Assembly: GCA_015179025.1 (NCBI GenBank)
Contig: WHUX01000022.1
Span: 310,001-374,000 of the forward strand
Length of the DNA: 64,000 nt
Reading direction: 5' to 3'
DNA from: Terfezia claveryi
Lineage: Eukaryota > Ascomycota > Pezizomycetes > Pezizales > Pezizaceae
Numbering within the stretch: position 1 is the stretch's first letter; each line of letters starts with the position of its first letter. Of this stretch, positions 22,384-33,848 are shown piece after piece. The notes beneath the pieces were generated by a model. It had not been told where the DNA came from. It saw nothing but the letters and a program-made list of their open reading frames with translations, and did no database searches. The position numbers were made by a program, and so were the translations under genes.

Positions 22384-24584
22384 ATGCCCACCACCACGGT
22401 CACCTCCACCGACCACCGTGCCCTCCAATCCATCGCCGACACAATCTACTCCTCCAAGCGCATCCTTGTCATCACCGGTGCTGGCATCTCCACAAACTCG
22501 GGCATCCCCGATTTCCGCTCTACGCATGGCCTTTACAACCTCGTCAAGTCACGCTACCCACCATCTATCTCCTCCAACTCCATCTCCGCGGGGAAAGACC
22601 TCTTCAGCAGTTCCCTCTTCACAGACCCAACAAGTACAAGCATCTTCTACTCATTCTTGGCAGAGCTGCGGGAGAGTGTGTTACGGGTGAAGGATACGAC
22701 GTCGACGCATAAATTCATCCGGACCCTCGCGGAGAGTGGGAGGCTATTAAGATGTTATACACAGAATATTGATGGGTTGGAGGGGAGGGAGGGGTTGGCT
22801 ACGGATCTTTCCTTGGGTGCTGCGGTTAATAGTAAGAAACGAAAGAGATGTTCCCTTGCGGGTGTACCCGGGGAGATGGCACTATCTGAAACCGCTGCGC
22901 CTCCGGGGGTGAGCGATGATGGGAAAGGAGAGGTTGTGACTGCTCCCAAGCGGGGCTGCCAGGTAGTTCAGCTTCACGGCGAACTAGATACTCTGCGATG
23001 CATGCATTGTCAAGGTACCTGCGAGTACGATAATGACCGAGTCGCAGCACTAATGGACGGCCGAGCACCCGACTGCCCGTCTTGCGTGTTCAAGGACCGC
23101 GAGAGAAGAGAGGCAGGGAAGCGCGGGACAAGAGTTGGGGGGTTAAGGCCTAATATTGTATTATACGGCGAGGAACACCCTCAGGGAGACGTGATCGGGA
23201 GGATTACAAGCGCTGATCTGAAAAGTGGGCCGGATATGATGATTATTTTTGGCACGAGTCTGAAGGTTCATGGTTTGAAGAGACTGGTGAAGGAGTTTGC
23301 TGCGTCGATACATGCGAGGAATGCTGCACGGAAATCATCTACATCTGCGGAGGATGGTGAGAAAGATATCACTGGAGATGGGAAACCGGTCAAGCAGGAG
23401 ACTCTAAGGGTGGTTTTTGTCAATAATCAACCTGCTGCGAATAGTGTCTGGAAAGATACTATCGACGCGTGGGTGGACATGGACTGTGACGAATTCGTTG
23501 CTGAAATTAAACACCGCAGACCAGCGGTTTGGGAACGGCAGGAGCGGCTAGAGGCAGGGTTTCGTCGAATCGTGGAGGGAAAGGTCGGGTCGGGAAAAGG
23601 GGGAGGAGGGGTGAAAGTAGTCAAGGGAACCTCGGCCTCGAACCACAACTTAACTCCCTTGAAGGCGAGCAAGGCGCAGACCCCACCAGAAGAGAGTGAT
23701 AAGGAGAACTCATCTTCTCTCACGAGATCCCCGTCAAAAGCGAAGCCCAGGGGGGTGTCGAAATCTGCGACCTGTACGCCATGGAAGAAGACTCCGCTGG
23801 TGTCGGCCTCGAAATCGTCATCGAATTCTAATAATGCGCTTGTTGTTGCCACGCCGAAACATAGGAAAACGCCATTACCTACTCCACCCTCATCAATTTC
23901 AAAGCCTCGAGGAGGGAGGGCAAGTGAGAGGAGTAAGTACTTTACAGGAAGCCCAAGTATGTCCCCATTATCGAGCCTAGCCTCAACACCTTCCCTCCCG
24001 GGAACGCCGACCAGGGCAGGAATGAGGTCGTTCCGGTTCGAATGTGCTACCCCAAGTAAGTTACGATATGCTTTATCTGCTGCAGCTGCAGCTGCAGGTG
24101 ACGATGAAGAAGAAGAAGAAGGAAGGACGCCGAGTAAGCGGAGGAAAATGGACGACGGCATTGAGGGGCTATAAATTCTGTTCAGCGGAGACTATTCGAT
24201 TCTCCGAAGTGGAAAAGCGGGAATTTGTTGCAGGCGGTGGTGATTAACTCCCCTACTCCTACCGCTATTACTGCTACTGCCACTTCTACTTTTGTCCCCG
24301 CAAAGCCAAAGACGAAAAAGAGTACTACTCCTCCTATAATTGCAACGGCCATAGTTCAAAGCACCATCACCACCCGCAGCAAAGTCACCAAAGCCGCTGC
24401 TTTATCAGCCCTTGAATTCGGCAAGGGATACAGAAGGGGGAAGACCGCTATTGTTGGGAAAAAAGGGTATGTAAAAATAGACGGGAGTGTGGATACGGAC
24501 GTGGAGAGTCTAATATCTCGAATAGAGAAGACATGGAGGGTTGGCGAGAGGAGGAGTGAGCGGAAGAGGAGTGCTGTGATTTAG
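22384..24584 (+). CDS. NAD+-dependent histone deacetylase, Hst3/Hst4 class sirtuin
   Basis: Class I sirtuins of the Hst3/4 group remove H3K56 acetylation after S phase. The sirtuin core is in the first 330 residues: GAGISTNSGIPDFRS (NAD binding), TQNIDGLE, catalytic His in QLHGELD, zinc cysteines CMHC and CPSC, FGTSLKVHG and VFVNNQP. A long Ser/Pro/Lys-rich tail follows. The uninterrupted frame ends at 24174, but coding-like sequence continues in another frame to 24584 (LFDSPKWKSGNLLQAVVINS and a basic tail). Two readings join them: a 68-nt intron 24098-24165 (710 aa, weak branch site), or one missing G in the GGGG at 24166-24168. The core assignment is firm; the C-terminal structure is not. 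An insertion (about residues 140-190) splits the core, common in fungal Hst3/4. Confidence 0.88.
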
Positions 24585-24589
24585 GCTTC

Positions 24590-24625
<36 letters not shown>

Positions 24626-25123
24626 GGGTAAAACTTGTTTTATGGAAGAGGAGGAATAAGAGGATGAGGAAGAGGACGAGGTGGTGGAGATTATGTATTC
24701 TAGTTGTATTGTGCATACCTGTTTCTCCCGTTGGTTCTTCTGATGGTTTGAGTATGAAGTTTTTTTTTTTTTTTGTTGGTGGTGATTATACGGTAACATA
24801 AGTATAATATGCACTGCTTGGGTTTCTTTTCGTTTCTTTTTCTTTTTTTCCTTTTTCTTTTATTTTTTTTCTTTCTTTTTTCTTTGGGTGTGTTGTGTGG
24901 TTTTTGCTGCTTTATCAGATAGAGAGAATATGACGGGCCAAGATTCCGGTTCTTAGAACCATATTCTTTTGTTTTTATTGCATGCGATAATAACTCTCTC
25001 AGGTTCCTTACTTTGCAGGACAATTACCTAAGTCTCCACCACTCAAATATCAACTTATATTTTGTCTCATATGCCTGCCAAACTGAACTTTTATTTACGC
25101 CCCCAACACCAAGCACCCCCCCC

Positions 25124-25155
<32 letters not shown>

Positions 25156-25202
25156 CCCCAAAACAAACCCAACACCGCAAAACCCTACTGATATTTCTGA
25201 AT
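24585..25202. other. Intergenic region between convergent genes, mononucleotide tracts
   Basis: Convergent 3' ends of the sirtuin and TTC27 genes. Contains T31 (24592-24622), shorter T runs near 24758 and 24830-24890, and A24 (25124-25147) preceded by C8. No gene seen. Confidence 0.75.
24592..24622. repeat. T31 mononucleotide tract
   Basis: An uninterrupted run of 31 T, eight bases after the sirtuin stop. Confidence 0.9.
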
Positions 25203-28160
25203 CTACGCCTTCAACCCCTCCTGCGCCTCCTCCAACCTCTCCCACTCCCCCTCTCCCTCCTTCCCCTCCTTCCTTCCCCATCCCATCGTCTTCCGCAAAG
25301 CACTCCTCGCCTTAAACCTCCAATCTTTCGCCACCATTACCTTCTCCGCCCCCTCCTCCCCCGTATTCGCCAACCCCTCCGCCCCCTCCGCCCCCTCCGC
25401 CCCCTCCGCCCCCTCCTCCTCCCCCTCCTCCTCCCCCTCCTCCTCCGTATTCGCCAACCCCTCCCTCTCCATCTCCCCTAATCCCCGATACGCATCCACC
25501 ATCTCCACCGTCGCCTCCACGACTTCCTCCCATTTAAACTCACCCACCTCCCATCCCCGTGAGATACATCTAAATGCTCTCTCATGGCATTCAAGCGCCT
25601 CCTTCGGCCGCTTTCTCCAGAGAGCTAGTCGTGCCATTAATCTCCAGAGGCGGGCGTCTTTTGTAATTAACGGGAGGACCTGTTCTTCCATTAAGGTGAT
25701 AGTGAGTTTAAATAGGGTGGACCGTCGCTCGATAACGTCCTGGGGGTTGCAGGAGGTGAGTACGTGCTGGATCAGGCGAGAGAGGATTTCCACGTCAATG
25801 CAAGATTCCCCTGCGGTAGGTGCGCGGATAGAAATGACTCTGTTCATGGCGAGTGCAACGTCTGTGTAAGCTGGGATTGAGGCAGCTACAATGAGTGTAT
25901 TTTCCCAGATGCGCCAGTTGTCGTATTTAAGACTGCTGGCCTTTTTGAGTGCCTTGAGGGCGTCTTGCCGATTTCTCTTAACGTCAATCCACTCGTCATC
26001 TTCCCCTGTCTGGCTCGAGTCCACTAGCTCCTCCTCATCGTCTAAAAGTTCCCGACTGCCGGCAGAAGTAACAGGGGCACTCGCTATCCGCAACAGACAA
26101 CTCGCAAGATTACTCCATGCCTCCGCATCCTCCTCATCTAACATTATCACTTTCCTAAATGCATCTACCCCCCCTTCCCAATCCTCCAACTCTAACCTAC
26201 AACACCCCAACAAAAACCAGCTCTCCTTATTCAACTGATTAATATTCAAACTCGCCGTATACGCTTCTGCGGCTTTAAGCGGTTCTTTCTGATTATACCA
26301 GTACCTTCCTAAGCTCCTTTTTGCTCTTGCGTAGCGATGGTTTGATACCTCCCAAGCCATTTCGTACCATGCAGGGTCGTTGTCGATGTCGCCTAGTATA
26401 CTCCATAGCCTAGGGGCGTTATTCGGCTGAGGATCGATCTGCAGTCTAGCAGCTTCCTCCATTTGGGTAGGCTTATACTCATCGTCTTCACTCTCTGGAG
26501 TCCATGATGCTGGGGTGGGGACTGGGTGGAGGAGTTGGTTCCAGACGATTTTTCGTGCTTTATCTTCTTTTCCTATAGCGGCATAGCAGAGGGCGACTTC
26601 TGCCCACATCTCTAGCCTCTCGTAGATTTCCACGGCGGTTTTTAATCCTCCGATGCTCACCCAGCGGTTTGCTAGCTCGGCTTCAAGTTCCCAGCGGGTT
26701 GGCGCTGGGAGCTGGTAGACATATTCCAACCTCTCCCTCACGGGGGCTGATTCTTCCTCGGTCTTTGGCCTTGGGAGGAATGTTGTTGGAGCGGACCCAT
26801 TTTCGCTAGGGAGTGTAGTCTCCGCAATGACTTGGTCCACTAGGGCCTGTAGCTGGAGCAACCCACGCTCTGCAGTTCGAAATTTATATCCCTCGATACG
26901 ACACCGGACAAGGAGGCCAATAGTGTATACCTCCCAGTTCGTAGAATGCTTCAACACACGTTCTGCGTATGGGGCCATCTGCTCCCTAGTTATCCCCGTA
27001 GCGGGATTATTATTCTTAATCGTCTCCGTTAGTAGCAACAATATCGTCGAATCGAGCGGATGAAGCGGCGGTTGTTCTCCCGGGTCCAACTTCCTTAAAA
27101 TCTCAGGTAGCTTTGTCTCATCATCCACAATGACTGCCGTACTCGACATATTCTCCTTCTTTGTAAATGATATCGTCTCAAGCAACGTATCATCATTCAA
27201 GTCCAACGTCTTCGGCTTCGTTCCCCCCGCAACTTCCACCTCCACCTCACCGCCACCATTTCTCTCTCCACCATTCTTCTCTCCACTCCTATCAAAATCC
27301 TCTTTACTCCTCGCCAACACAACCAACTGACTAATATCCCTCTCCTGGAACTTCGTCCTCTTCCCTAGTACCCCCGTAATTGCATACTCCAACCCCGTAA
27401 CCCTCGCTGCCCTCTCCAACCCCTCCCTCGCTGCCTTCTCATACCCAAAATACGTATCTACCTGTGCCTTTTCAATCAAAAACCTCGCTTGCACCCACTT
27501 CATCCCAGGGGCAAAATCCCCTCGCTGTAGCTTCGCCGCGAGATAATCTACATCTCTATAAACAACCTCATGCAGCGCCGTTTTCTCCCCCTCCAACATC
27601 CTCTGATGCAGGAAATTAATTCTCAGCCTCCACCATCGCACGGATTCTACTTCCTCACCAGTATCCAGGACCGGATGAGAAAGAATTCCTTTTGCTAACG
27701 CAAAAAGGAGGGCATGTGGAATCAAATGATACACTGCTTCCCCCTCCACTGCCAACACCCTGATAACCTTATCACTCACATATTTCCTCTCACTACTCTT
27801 GAGCGCCCTCGGGAGGAGGACCTCCTCAGGCCGAAACGTCAGCGGTGGTCCAGTAACATTACTCTGTATAAACGCATTCAGCGCCGCAATCCCAACGAGT
27901 AATAACTCCAACTTCTTCTCATAGCCTGCCTCTTTCCCATTCCCGATAATCATATCGATTCTCTCCCTTAAAGACTTCAAAAAGTCAAATTCCTCGGTTG
28001 GTGGTGATTGTGGTGTTACTAGTGACTGCGCGAACGGTGCTTTTAAGATGTGAGCAAAGTTGCCGGTTTGTACTGATGAAACGAGTTCTGCTGTCGAGGA
28101 GGCCTGGGGATCGGGGATATCCGCGCCCGAAATTAGGTTCCATTCGAGTGGATGAGGCAT
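25203..28160 (-). CDS. TPR protein, TTC27 / Emw1 family
   Basis: A single 985-aa exon. The yeast relative Emw1 is essential for cell-wall integrity; human TTC27 acts in U5 snRNP biogenesis. The start at 28160 gives a typical N-terminus. The hallmark is the TPR block at about residues 590-690: YARAKRSLGRYWYNQ, then EAYTASLNINQLNKESWFLLG and EDAEAWSNLASCLLRI. The N-terminal half is helical and full length for the family. Near the C-terminus an EGA unit is repeated (about residues 915-945), encoded by a short GCCCCCTCC-type minisatellite (25375-25445), which probably varies in length between strains. Unspliced, unlike most neighbours. Confidence 0.92.
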   Translation of the reverse strand: MPHPLEWNLISGADIPDPQASSTAELVSSVQTGNFAHILKAPFAQSLVTPQSPPTEEFDFLKSLRERIDMIIGNGKEAGYEKKLELLLVGIAALNAFIQSNVTGPPLTFRPEEVLLPRALKSSERKYVSDKVIRVLAVEGEAVYHLIPHALLFALAKGILSHPVLDTGEEVESVRWWRLRINFLHQRMLEGEKTALHEVVYRDVDYLAAKLQRGDFAPGMKWVQARFLIEKAQVDTYFGYEKAAREGLERAARVTGLEYAITGVLGKRTKFQERDISQLVVLARSKEDFDRSGEKNGGERNGGGEVEVEVAGGTKPKTLDLNDDTLLETISFTKKENMSSTAVIVDDETKLPEILRKLDPGEQPPLHPLDSTILLLLTETIKNNNPATGITREQMAPYAERVLKHSTNWEVYTIGLLVRCRIEGYKFRTAERGLLQLQALVDQVIAETTLPSENGSAPTTFLPRPKTEEESAPVRERLEYVYQLPAPTRWELEAELANRWVSIGGLKTAVEIYERLEMWAEVALCYAAIGKEDKARKIVWNQLLHPVPTPASWTPESEDDEYKPTQMEEAARLQIDPQPNNAPRLWSILGDIDNDPAWYEMAWEVSNHRYARAKRSLGRYWYNQKEPLKAAEAYTASLNINQLNKESWFLLGCCRLELEDWEGGVDAFRKVIMLDEEDAEAWSNLASCLLRIASAPVTSAGSRELLDDEEELVDSSQTGEDDEWIDVKRNRQDALKALKKASSLKYDNWRIWENTLIVAASIPAYTDVALAMNRVISIRAPTAGESCIDVEILSRLIQHVLTSCNPQDVIERRSTLFKLTITLMEEQVLPLITKDARLWRLMARLALWRKRPKEALECHERAFRCISRGWEVGEFKWEEVVEATVEMVDAYRGLGEMEREGLANTEEEGEEEGEEEGAEGAEGAEGAEGLANTGEEGAEKVMVAKDWRFKARSALRKTMGWGRKEGKEGEGEWERLEEAQEGLKA
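25375..25446. repeat. Coding GA-rich minisatellite in TTC27
   Basis: Tandem copies of a 9-bp unit (CCCCCTCCG on plus) followed by CCTCCTCCC units. On the minus strand they encode Glu-Gly-Ala and Glu-Glu-Gly repeats. Confidence 0.85.
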
Positions 28161-28535
28161 TTTGTTGGTAGGTGAAGAAGCTTGTTGGAGAAGCTCCGAA
28201 TGATATTTGGTGGGGGAAGTGGGGGAAGTGGGGGAAGTGGGGCAGGATGGAAATTATTTATTGATGCGACGGGGAGGATTAACGTTTTTCCGGATGAGCA
28301 GGGAGCAAAATGAGCTACATATCATGTATGATTCACGCCGTATACCAATGAAAGTGTCGGTCTTGACGATAAGTCTGTAAAAGCTATCTCATTTGGATAA
28401 GTTATTTGAAATCTTCAATATGCTATGCTATGCTTGTGCAAACCAATCTAATGAATCAATATACACACCAAAAGAGCGAGGGTATAACGGACTCTAATAT
28501 ATCCCTTGCGACCCTCAGCTAATTCAAAATGTCTG
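28161..28535. other. Intergenic, TTC27 promoter / PPR 3' flank
   Basis: A 375-bp gap. A GTGGGGGAA unit is repeated three times at about 28212-28240, close to the TTC27 start. Nothing else recognised. Confidence 0.6.
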
Positions 28536-30674
28536 TTACACTACTTTCCACGCTCCACCCTCCCTCCTGCTCCTTCTCCCACACCTTACCCAACCCCACT
28601 CCTCTCTTAGCGCGGTCCCTCTTCCATCACTCACATCTACCGGCACCCTCCTCCAAAACCCAGCCACCAGCTCCTTCTCCTGTGCCATATCCTCCCAATA
28701 CCCCCACCTCTCCATCTCCTCCAGTATCCATCCCGTCCTCTCATCATCCCTCCTCATACAGCAGTCTAGCATTCTCCTTAACAGCCACTGTCTTGGCCGA
28801 TACCCACCCGCAAAGAGCATTTCAAACAAATACTCAAACGCATCGTCAAGACTTTCCCTCTCCGGGTCATCGCCCTGCGCCTCCTTAAGCGGAGGCCATG
28901 GTGGTCTCCGCGTATGCCTCGGGGCTCTGTTAGCAGGATACGGTATCGGTATTGCCGGATCATAGAACTTCTCTGGCACGAGCCGCACCACATGGTTAAG
29001 ACAAAGAACGATTAGTGATTCGTAGGTAGTGATTGACGGGTATATGTGCGGGTTTTTCTTGTCCGCCATCTCCAAAATAAGGTACATTGCAAATTTCTTC
29101 TTCAAGGCCTCCGGATTACATCCACCCTGCTCTTCCGGCTGCGGCCCCCAAGGAGACGGCATAGCAGCTCCAGCAAGGAGATAATTAAACGTCCTTTGTG
29201 TAGGTTTCACTCCAAGATCGCTGGTAAGTTTGTATACTCCCCATGCCTTTTTCAGTCCCCTAACTCCGAAGTGAGTATAAGCTGCTATTATCGCGTCGAG
29301 GACTGCTGGGTCGACCTCCCTCTTACTCGCACCCTGTTCTCCTTCCCCCGACCCATCAGTCCAACCTCCCGTAAGCCATTCCTTTATTTCCTTTAGTCCG
29401 GCGTCGAGTGTCTCCTCTCCCCAACGCCGCAAGCACTCTGCCATAGCTTTTACCGTGCTACTACTCGGCGGTACTCCTGCTCTCCGCATAAGCTGAAGTA
29501 CCGACAAAGCCCTACTAAGGCTTGGCACATTAGTAGGTGAAGGAGTAAGATACATCTGTATCAGCGCCTGATAATGGGCTTCCATAAAAGGCACTTCCCG
29601 CCTCGACAGGAAGCGTAGCACCTGCGAGGCGAGCGTGGGGATCGAATATCTCGTGGCGACATCTAGGAGCAGATGGAGCAGTCCATCGTCCGGGGGAAAA
29701 AGATTTTGAGTGAGAATGTATCTCCAACTCCATAGTGTTGCATCTCTATGCAGCGCCTTCGCCGCCGCTGCACACAGCTCATACCATGCCCTATTCCCCA
29801 TTTCCCCACCTTTTTGAGCGTCCTCTCCGGCTTCCCACCTGCTCCTAACCTGCTCCCTCCCAACAATCATCCATCTCCATGCCTCCTCCACCTCCCCTAC
29901 CTTTGCCAACCCTACTACTACCTCCTCCCAGGCCTCCTTCGCAAGCCCCTTGCCCTCATTCACCCTCTTCTCCACCACCTCCAAAGCAGCCTCATACTGT
30001 CCATCCGTAAATAACCCCTTGATAACCCACTCCCAGCCCTTGTCACTCACAGTAAACCACCTCGCTTTCATCTCCTGTAGTATCTGTGCACGCTTGAGAT
30101 AATCTGGTGAGCTAGCTAATAGCCTTAGTAAGTGATGGTATATCGAAGAGGTAGGTCTTATTCCACGAGACTGCATCTCAGTATAAAGAGACCAAGCAAT
30201 CTCCTGCATGAGAGACCCAGGGAAAAGTGAGCATCCCTCAATAAGAAGGGAGTAAGTTGTCACAGAATTGAGGAGATGGGGATGGGCATGAACGATTCGG
30301 AACGCAGTCTGAAAGACAGCTGGGTATCGCCGGTGAAGTATATGAGCTATGACTGGAGACAGAATGGTGGCATCTTCCGGAGGAAGCTGGGTGGTGATTG
30401 TGCTAGGAGGTAAAGGGGGAGGCTCCTTGAACTTCAATTTGGCGGAGCGTCTTGGGGGAGAAGGGGTTTGCGTTGGCTTCTTTTTTTTTTTCTGTTTAAG
30501 AGGGTGGGAACCAGGAACTGCATGTAATATCCCGTGCTGCTGGGGAACCACCACCAATGGAACCCGAACCTCTTGTGAGACTGAGGACTGAGTAATCTCA
30601 GAGCTCATTGCGCGTCGGCCTACCCAACTCACGTTAGTAGACACTCTCCAAACCCGCCGAACTTTGGCATACAT
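28536..30674 (-). CDS. Mitochondrial pentatricopeptide-repeat (PPR) protein
   Basis: A single 712-aa exon. The first 25 residues (MYAKVRRVWRVSTNVSWVGR) are Arg-rich, lack acidic residues and read as a mitochondrial presequence. A Pro/Lys-rich linker with a KQKKKKKPTQ stretch follows. The body is helical repeats with PPR signatures, for example TTYSLLIEGCSLF, EMQSRGIRPTSSIYHHLLRLL, VLQLMRRAGVPPSSSTVKAM and VKPTQRTFNYLLAGAA. PPR proteins of this size bind single mitochondrial transcripts to support their processing or translation; the target cannot be named. It lies head-to-tail between TTC27 and POM33, all transcribed leftward. Confidence 0.88.
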   Translation of the reverse strand: MYAKVRRVWRVSTNVSWVGRRAMSSEITQSSVSQEVRVPLVVVPQQHGILHAVPGSHPLKQKKKKKPTQTPSPPRRSAKLKFKEPPPLPPSTITTQLPPEDATILSPVIAHILHRRYPAVFQTAFRIVHAHPHLLNSVTTYSLLIEGCSLFPGSLMQEIAWSLYTEMQSRGIRPTSSIYHHLLRLLASSPDYLKRAQILQEMKARWFTVSDKGWEWVIKGLFTDGQYEAALEVVEKRVNEGKGLAKEAWEEVVVGLAKVGEVEEAWRWMIVGREQVRSRWEAGEDAQKGGEMGNRAWYELCAAAAKALHRDATLWSWRYILTQNLFPPDDGLLHLLLDVATRYSIPTLASQVLRFLSRREVPFMEAHYQALIQMYLTPSPTNVPSLSRALSVLQLMRRAGVPPSSSTVKAMAECLRRWGEETLDAGLKEIKEWLTGGWTDGSGEGEQGASKREVDPAVLDAIIAAYTHFGVRGLKKAWGVYKLTSDLGVKPTQRTFNYLLAGAAMPSPWGPQPEEQGGCNPEALKKKFAMYLILEMADKKNPHIYPSITTYESLIVLCLNHVVRLVPEKFYDPAIPIPYPANRAPRHTRRPPWPPLKEAQGDDPERESLDDAFEYLFEMLFAGGYRPRQWLLRRMLDCCMRRDDERTGWILEEMERWGYWEDMAQEKELVAGFWRRVPVDVSDGRGTALREEWGWVRCGRRSRREGGAWKVV

Positions 30675-31175
30675 CTTACTGGTAACCTCCTTCTACCCCT
30701 CTGCAACGATCTCCCCATTCTCGTGAGGGCTAGACACAGCGCCCTCGCAAACCCATCCATCACCACCACCAAGTAGTGCGCCCCAGCTCCAGCCCGGAAA
30801 TCCACCCAATTCACTCAAGCCAAGGGAATGTTTGTCTGAAAGGGTTGGAGTTGAGCAATCTATCAGATCTCTGGTCCGCCCATGTGGATTGAACATTTGG
30901 TGGGGTCCAAGTACAATTAACTTTGGAGAGGTGTCTATGCCAAGGCTGAGTATACTTGGGCTCTGTATATACATCTCCAATTGCATAAAGGTTGAATAAT
31001 GATTGACAAACCGCACAGAATTCATTCATTTCAAGCAGCCAGTTACAAACTGAAACAATTGAAACATTCTCATCATCACCACTCCACACCTAGACTTATC
31101 AGCCTCACTCCCCTTACCCAGTCAACGCACATTACGCATCGCCTGCCCAGACCTTAAGTACCTAATACATCCCCC
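30675..31175. other. Intergenic, no supported gene
   Basis: A 500-bp gap with the PPR promoter and the POM33 3' flank. Only small noise frames. Confidence 0.6.
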
Positions 31176-32269
31176 TTACTGGGACTTCCTTCCAGCGGTT
31201 CCATTGGCTGGTGTATCCAAGAACGACGTTGCCTCACGGGCCTTCTTAACCACGTCCTTCCCAATCCTCCAGCCATTCCTCACACCGTCTGGCACCCTCG
31301 CATCATTAACCAACGCATCTCCCTTCCTCTCCAGCCCCTGGAAGGCCTGTCTCACAAACAAACTCTGGGCATACCTGATCCGCAAGAACAGAGTATAGCA
31401 CAGTAACAACACCCACGAGTTCTTAAACACCAACGCGCCTAAAAACACTCTCGCCCACAAGAAAATCTCAAGATTGGAGACCAAGTGCATCGAGGTGTCG
31501 TAGTTCTGTCTGACAAATTTGGCGATGTATTCAGAAAGTGGGTGTTGCACAGTGGGGCGAGAGCCAGGGGAGGCGGCGGGGTTGGACCCCGGTGCAGGAG
31601 TTGCAGGGGCGAAGGTAGGGATGACGTTGGTGCGGAGGTAGGAGAGGAAGTGGAAAGTGGAGTAGACGGCGAAAGGTAAAAGGGCAAACCAGATGGACTT
31701 AGAGTAGAGCCAGATCAAAGCCATGACTGTACACACGAAAATTAGAATTCCGTAGATGATATCCAGCCCTTGACCGAGCTTGTGTTAGTTACTTACCCAA
31801 ATACTGTACATTCTCATCCCCTAACAAGCTCAATACCAGTTGCTGTGGGTTCTCCACCCCGCTCCTCTGCATCTTTGCTCGATATGCCTTGAACACGACA
31901 ATTCCATAAGTAACAGCCGCACTCAGGAACGCAAGCCTGTAGCTAAATGCTGCTGCCCCAGAGACAGCATTGAACCTCACAACGGCGATCGTGTAGTAGA
32001 TTGTGGACACAAGAAGGGTCAAGTGTCTGTAAAACCAACACAGCTGTCAGCCAGATGGTTCCTTAATTTTCTTTCTTGCCAACTGAACACTTCAACCCCC
32101 CCCTCCAAATGACCTAATCTCCCAGGCATGCAGAACGGCGTCCGAAGAGCTCTTGATGAGGATGGGAATTAGGATAAACTACTCACCCCATAAACCAACT
32201 AAACTGCAGCGTCTCTACCAACGCCATCAGCCTATCCGATAGAGCCAGCGTCTGAGGTGGTGGTGCCAT
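31176..32269 (-). CDS. Pom33 / Tts1 / TMEM33 ER and nuclear-pore membrane protein
   Basis: The family shapes ER tubules and supports nuclear pore biogenesis. Exons 32187-32269, 31797-32026 and 31176-31726 give 287 aa. Four hydrophobic segments are visible (LTLLVSTIYYTIAVV, YRLAFLSAAVTYGIVVF, VMALIWLYSKSIWFALLPF and WVLLLCYTLFLRI). Conserved ENVQYLVMALIWL spans the second splice and fixes the acceptor at 31727. A closer AG would leave a 28-nt intron and insert extra residues. The first intron is unusually long for this window (160 nt). The tail ends in a basic segment, as in homologues. Confidence 0.9.
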
Positions 32270-33848
32270 GTTTCCTTCTTCGTAAAGTTCTCCTATTCTA
32301 TCCGAAATCCTTCTCTCTATTATCAAAATTTCAATCTCAGCACCTTATGCTTGTGCTGTATTCCAAAAATCCAAACTTCTGCTAAAAATTTCAGAAACTG
32401 GATGTGTATGGTTGGACTCGGAGGTGAACTGTTGTTACCTTACTAACGTAACGTTACCTACTTCAAATCTAATTCGGTGTGGGTGCTGGGTGCTTGTGTC
32501 TTGTTCTGCTGCCGAAAAAGAAGCCCATAGACGTTGTTAGAACCCAATCCCTCGCATGCATGAAAAGTCACCTTGCTCTCAAATGTATACGTACATAAGT
32601 ACTTAACTCTCCACTAACAAACGATCAAAAGCCGTAATGGAGTCGAAAGGTGGTATGTCGATTAGGAGGGGTTCACTAGCCGAAGGTCATTCCTGGCCCA
32701 AGGTTCACAGCGCTGGATGACGAAAAGGTTATGTCTATCATCTCGCCGCTCTTAATGGCCACCAACAAACGCGAAGTACATCTGACGCTGTAGAAAAAGC
32801 GATGATGCTATGGAAAACGAAATACCTGGATTTGAAGCAGCACAATTTTCATAAACTTGCTATTATATTAGGAGTTGCGTTGCTCACATGACAAGTAACG
32901 GATTACAAAAACGTCATAGGTGCTGGCACGGATTTGTTTATAATCATTCGCTCGCTGCTCGCTTCAATAGCACAGCAACAGATATATCGAACTCGCCAAA
33001 GACAGTAGACTACTCATAACGAGAACCATCACTTGCCTTCACAGCAGATAAGTCTACCTCAAGTCCAATCTATAAAAATACTTATCATTCCCTCATAAAG
33101 GTGGAAAGTATAGAAGTAGTGGTTATAGAAACATTACAATTTCGATATCTAACCAAGACTACAATGTCACACATGTGAAACACCTTACAACTTGACTGGT
33201 GCCCACGACGTAAGGGGTTATAGGTCACATGCACTTGAACAATGCTCGCTCAGCTGACAGTACACATGATTTGGGGTATAGTAAGAGTTATGATATAGAA
33301 GCAACTGAAATAACGGTCTCTCGCAAATATTAAGCCTCCACGCATTGACGCAACCCCCACCTGCCCGTGACTACGAATGAAGCAACCGCCCACACGCCCC
33401 TCCTCCATACTTTTCGATATGCACGCCTCTCCCCCCTCGAAATGCCCACAATCAGCAACGATATATCGTCACAGAGTACCAAGAATTATCATAAAATCGA
33501 TTGAGTCACTGGTTGATGCTCACTCAACCAGAAACACAGGCATAAGGAAAAGCAATGAAGATATACGCGAAATTGAAAGCAAGAATGGACTACAAAGAAG
33601 TAAGACGCTACCACGAGCCGCATAATAAAAAAATAGAGAAAAAATAGGTTCGGATCAAGGATATGAAGATACACGAACGGATGACATAGGGAAGTAGAGT
33701 TTTGGTGGAGTTATAGATAAGAAAAGGAAATTTCCAGCACGGTAATGATAGTAGTAGCAATTATAGTCGTATTGATCCATCTTCCACAAATCTCCAACAC
33801 CTTCCCAATTGGACAACAAGCAAGTTCATCTCTCGAATCGGTATTCTC
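32270..33848. other. Intergenic, no supported gene
   Basis: About 1.6 kb between the POM33 start and the septin stop. AT-rich and without a recognisable gene, RNA or transposon end. Confidence 0.6.

Noticed and set aside
31769..31796. 28-nt ultrashort intron in POM33
   Set aside because: The next acceptor gives a 70-nt intron and the conserved sequence QYLVMALIW; the short version inserts non-conserved residues.
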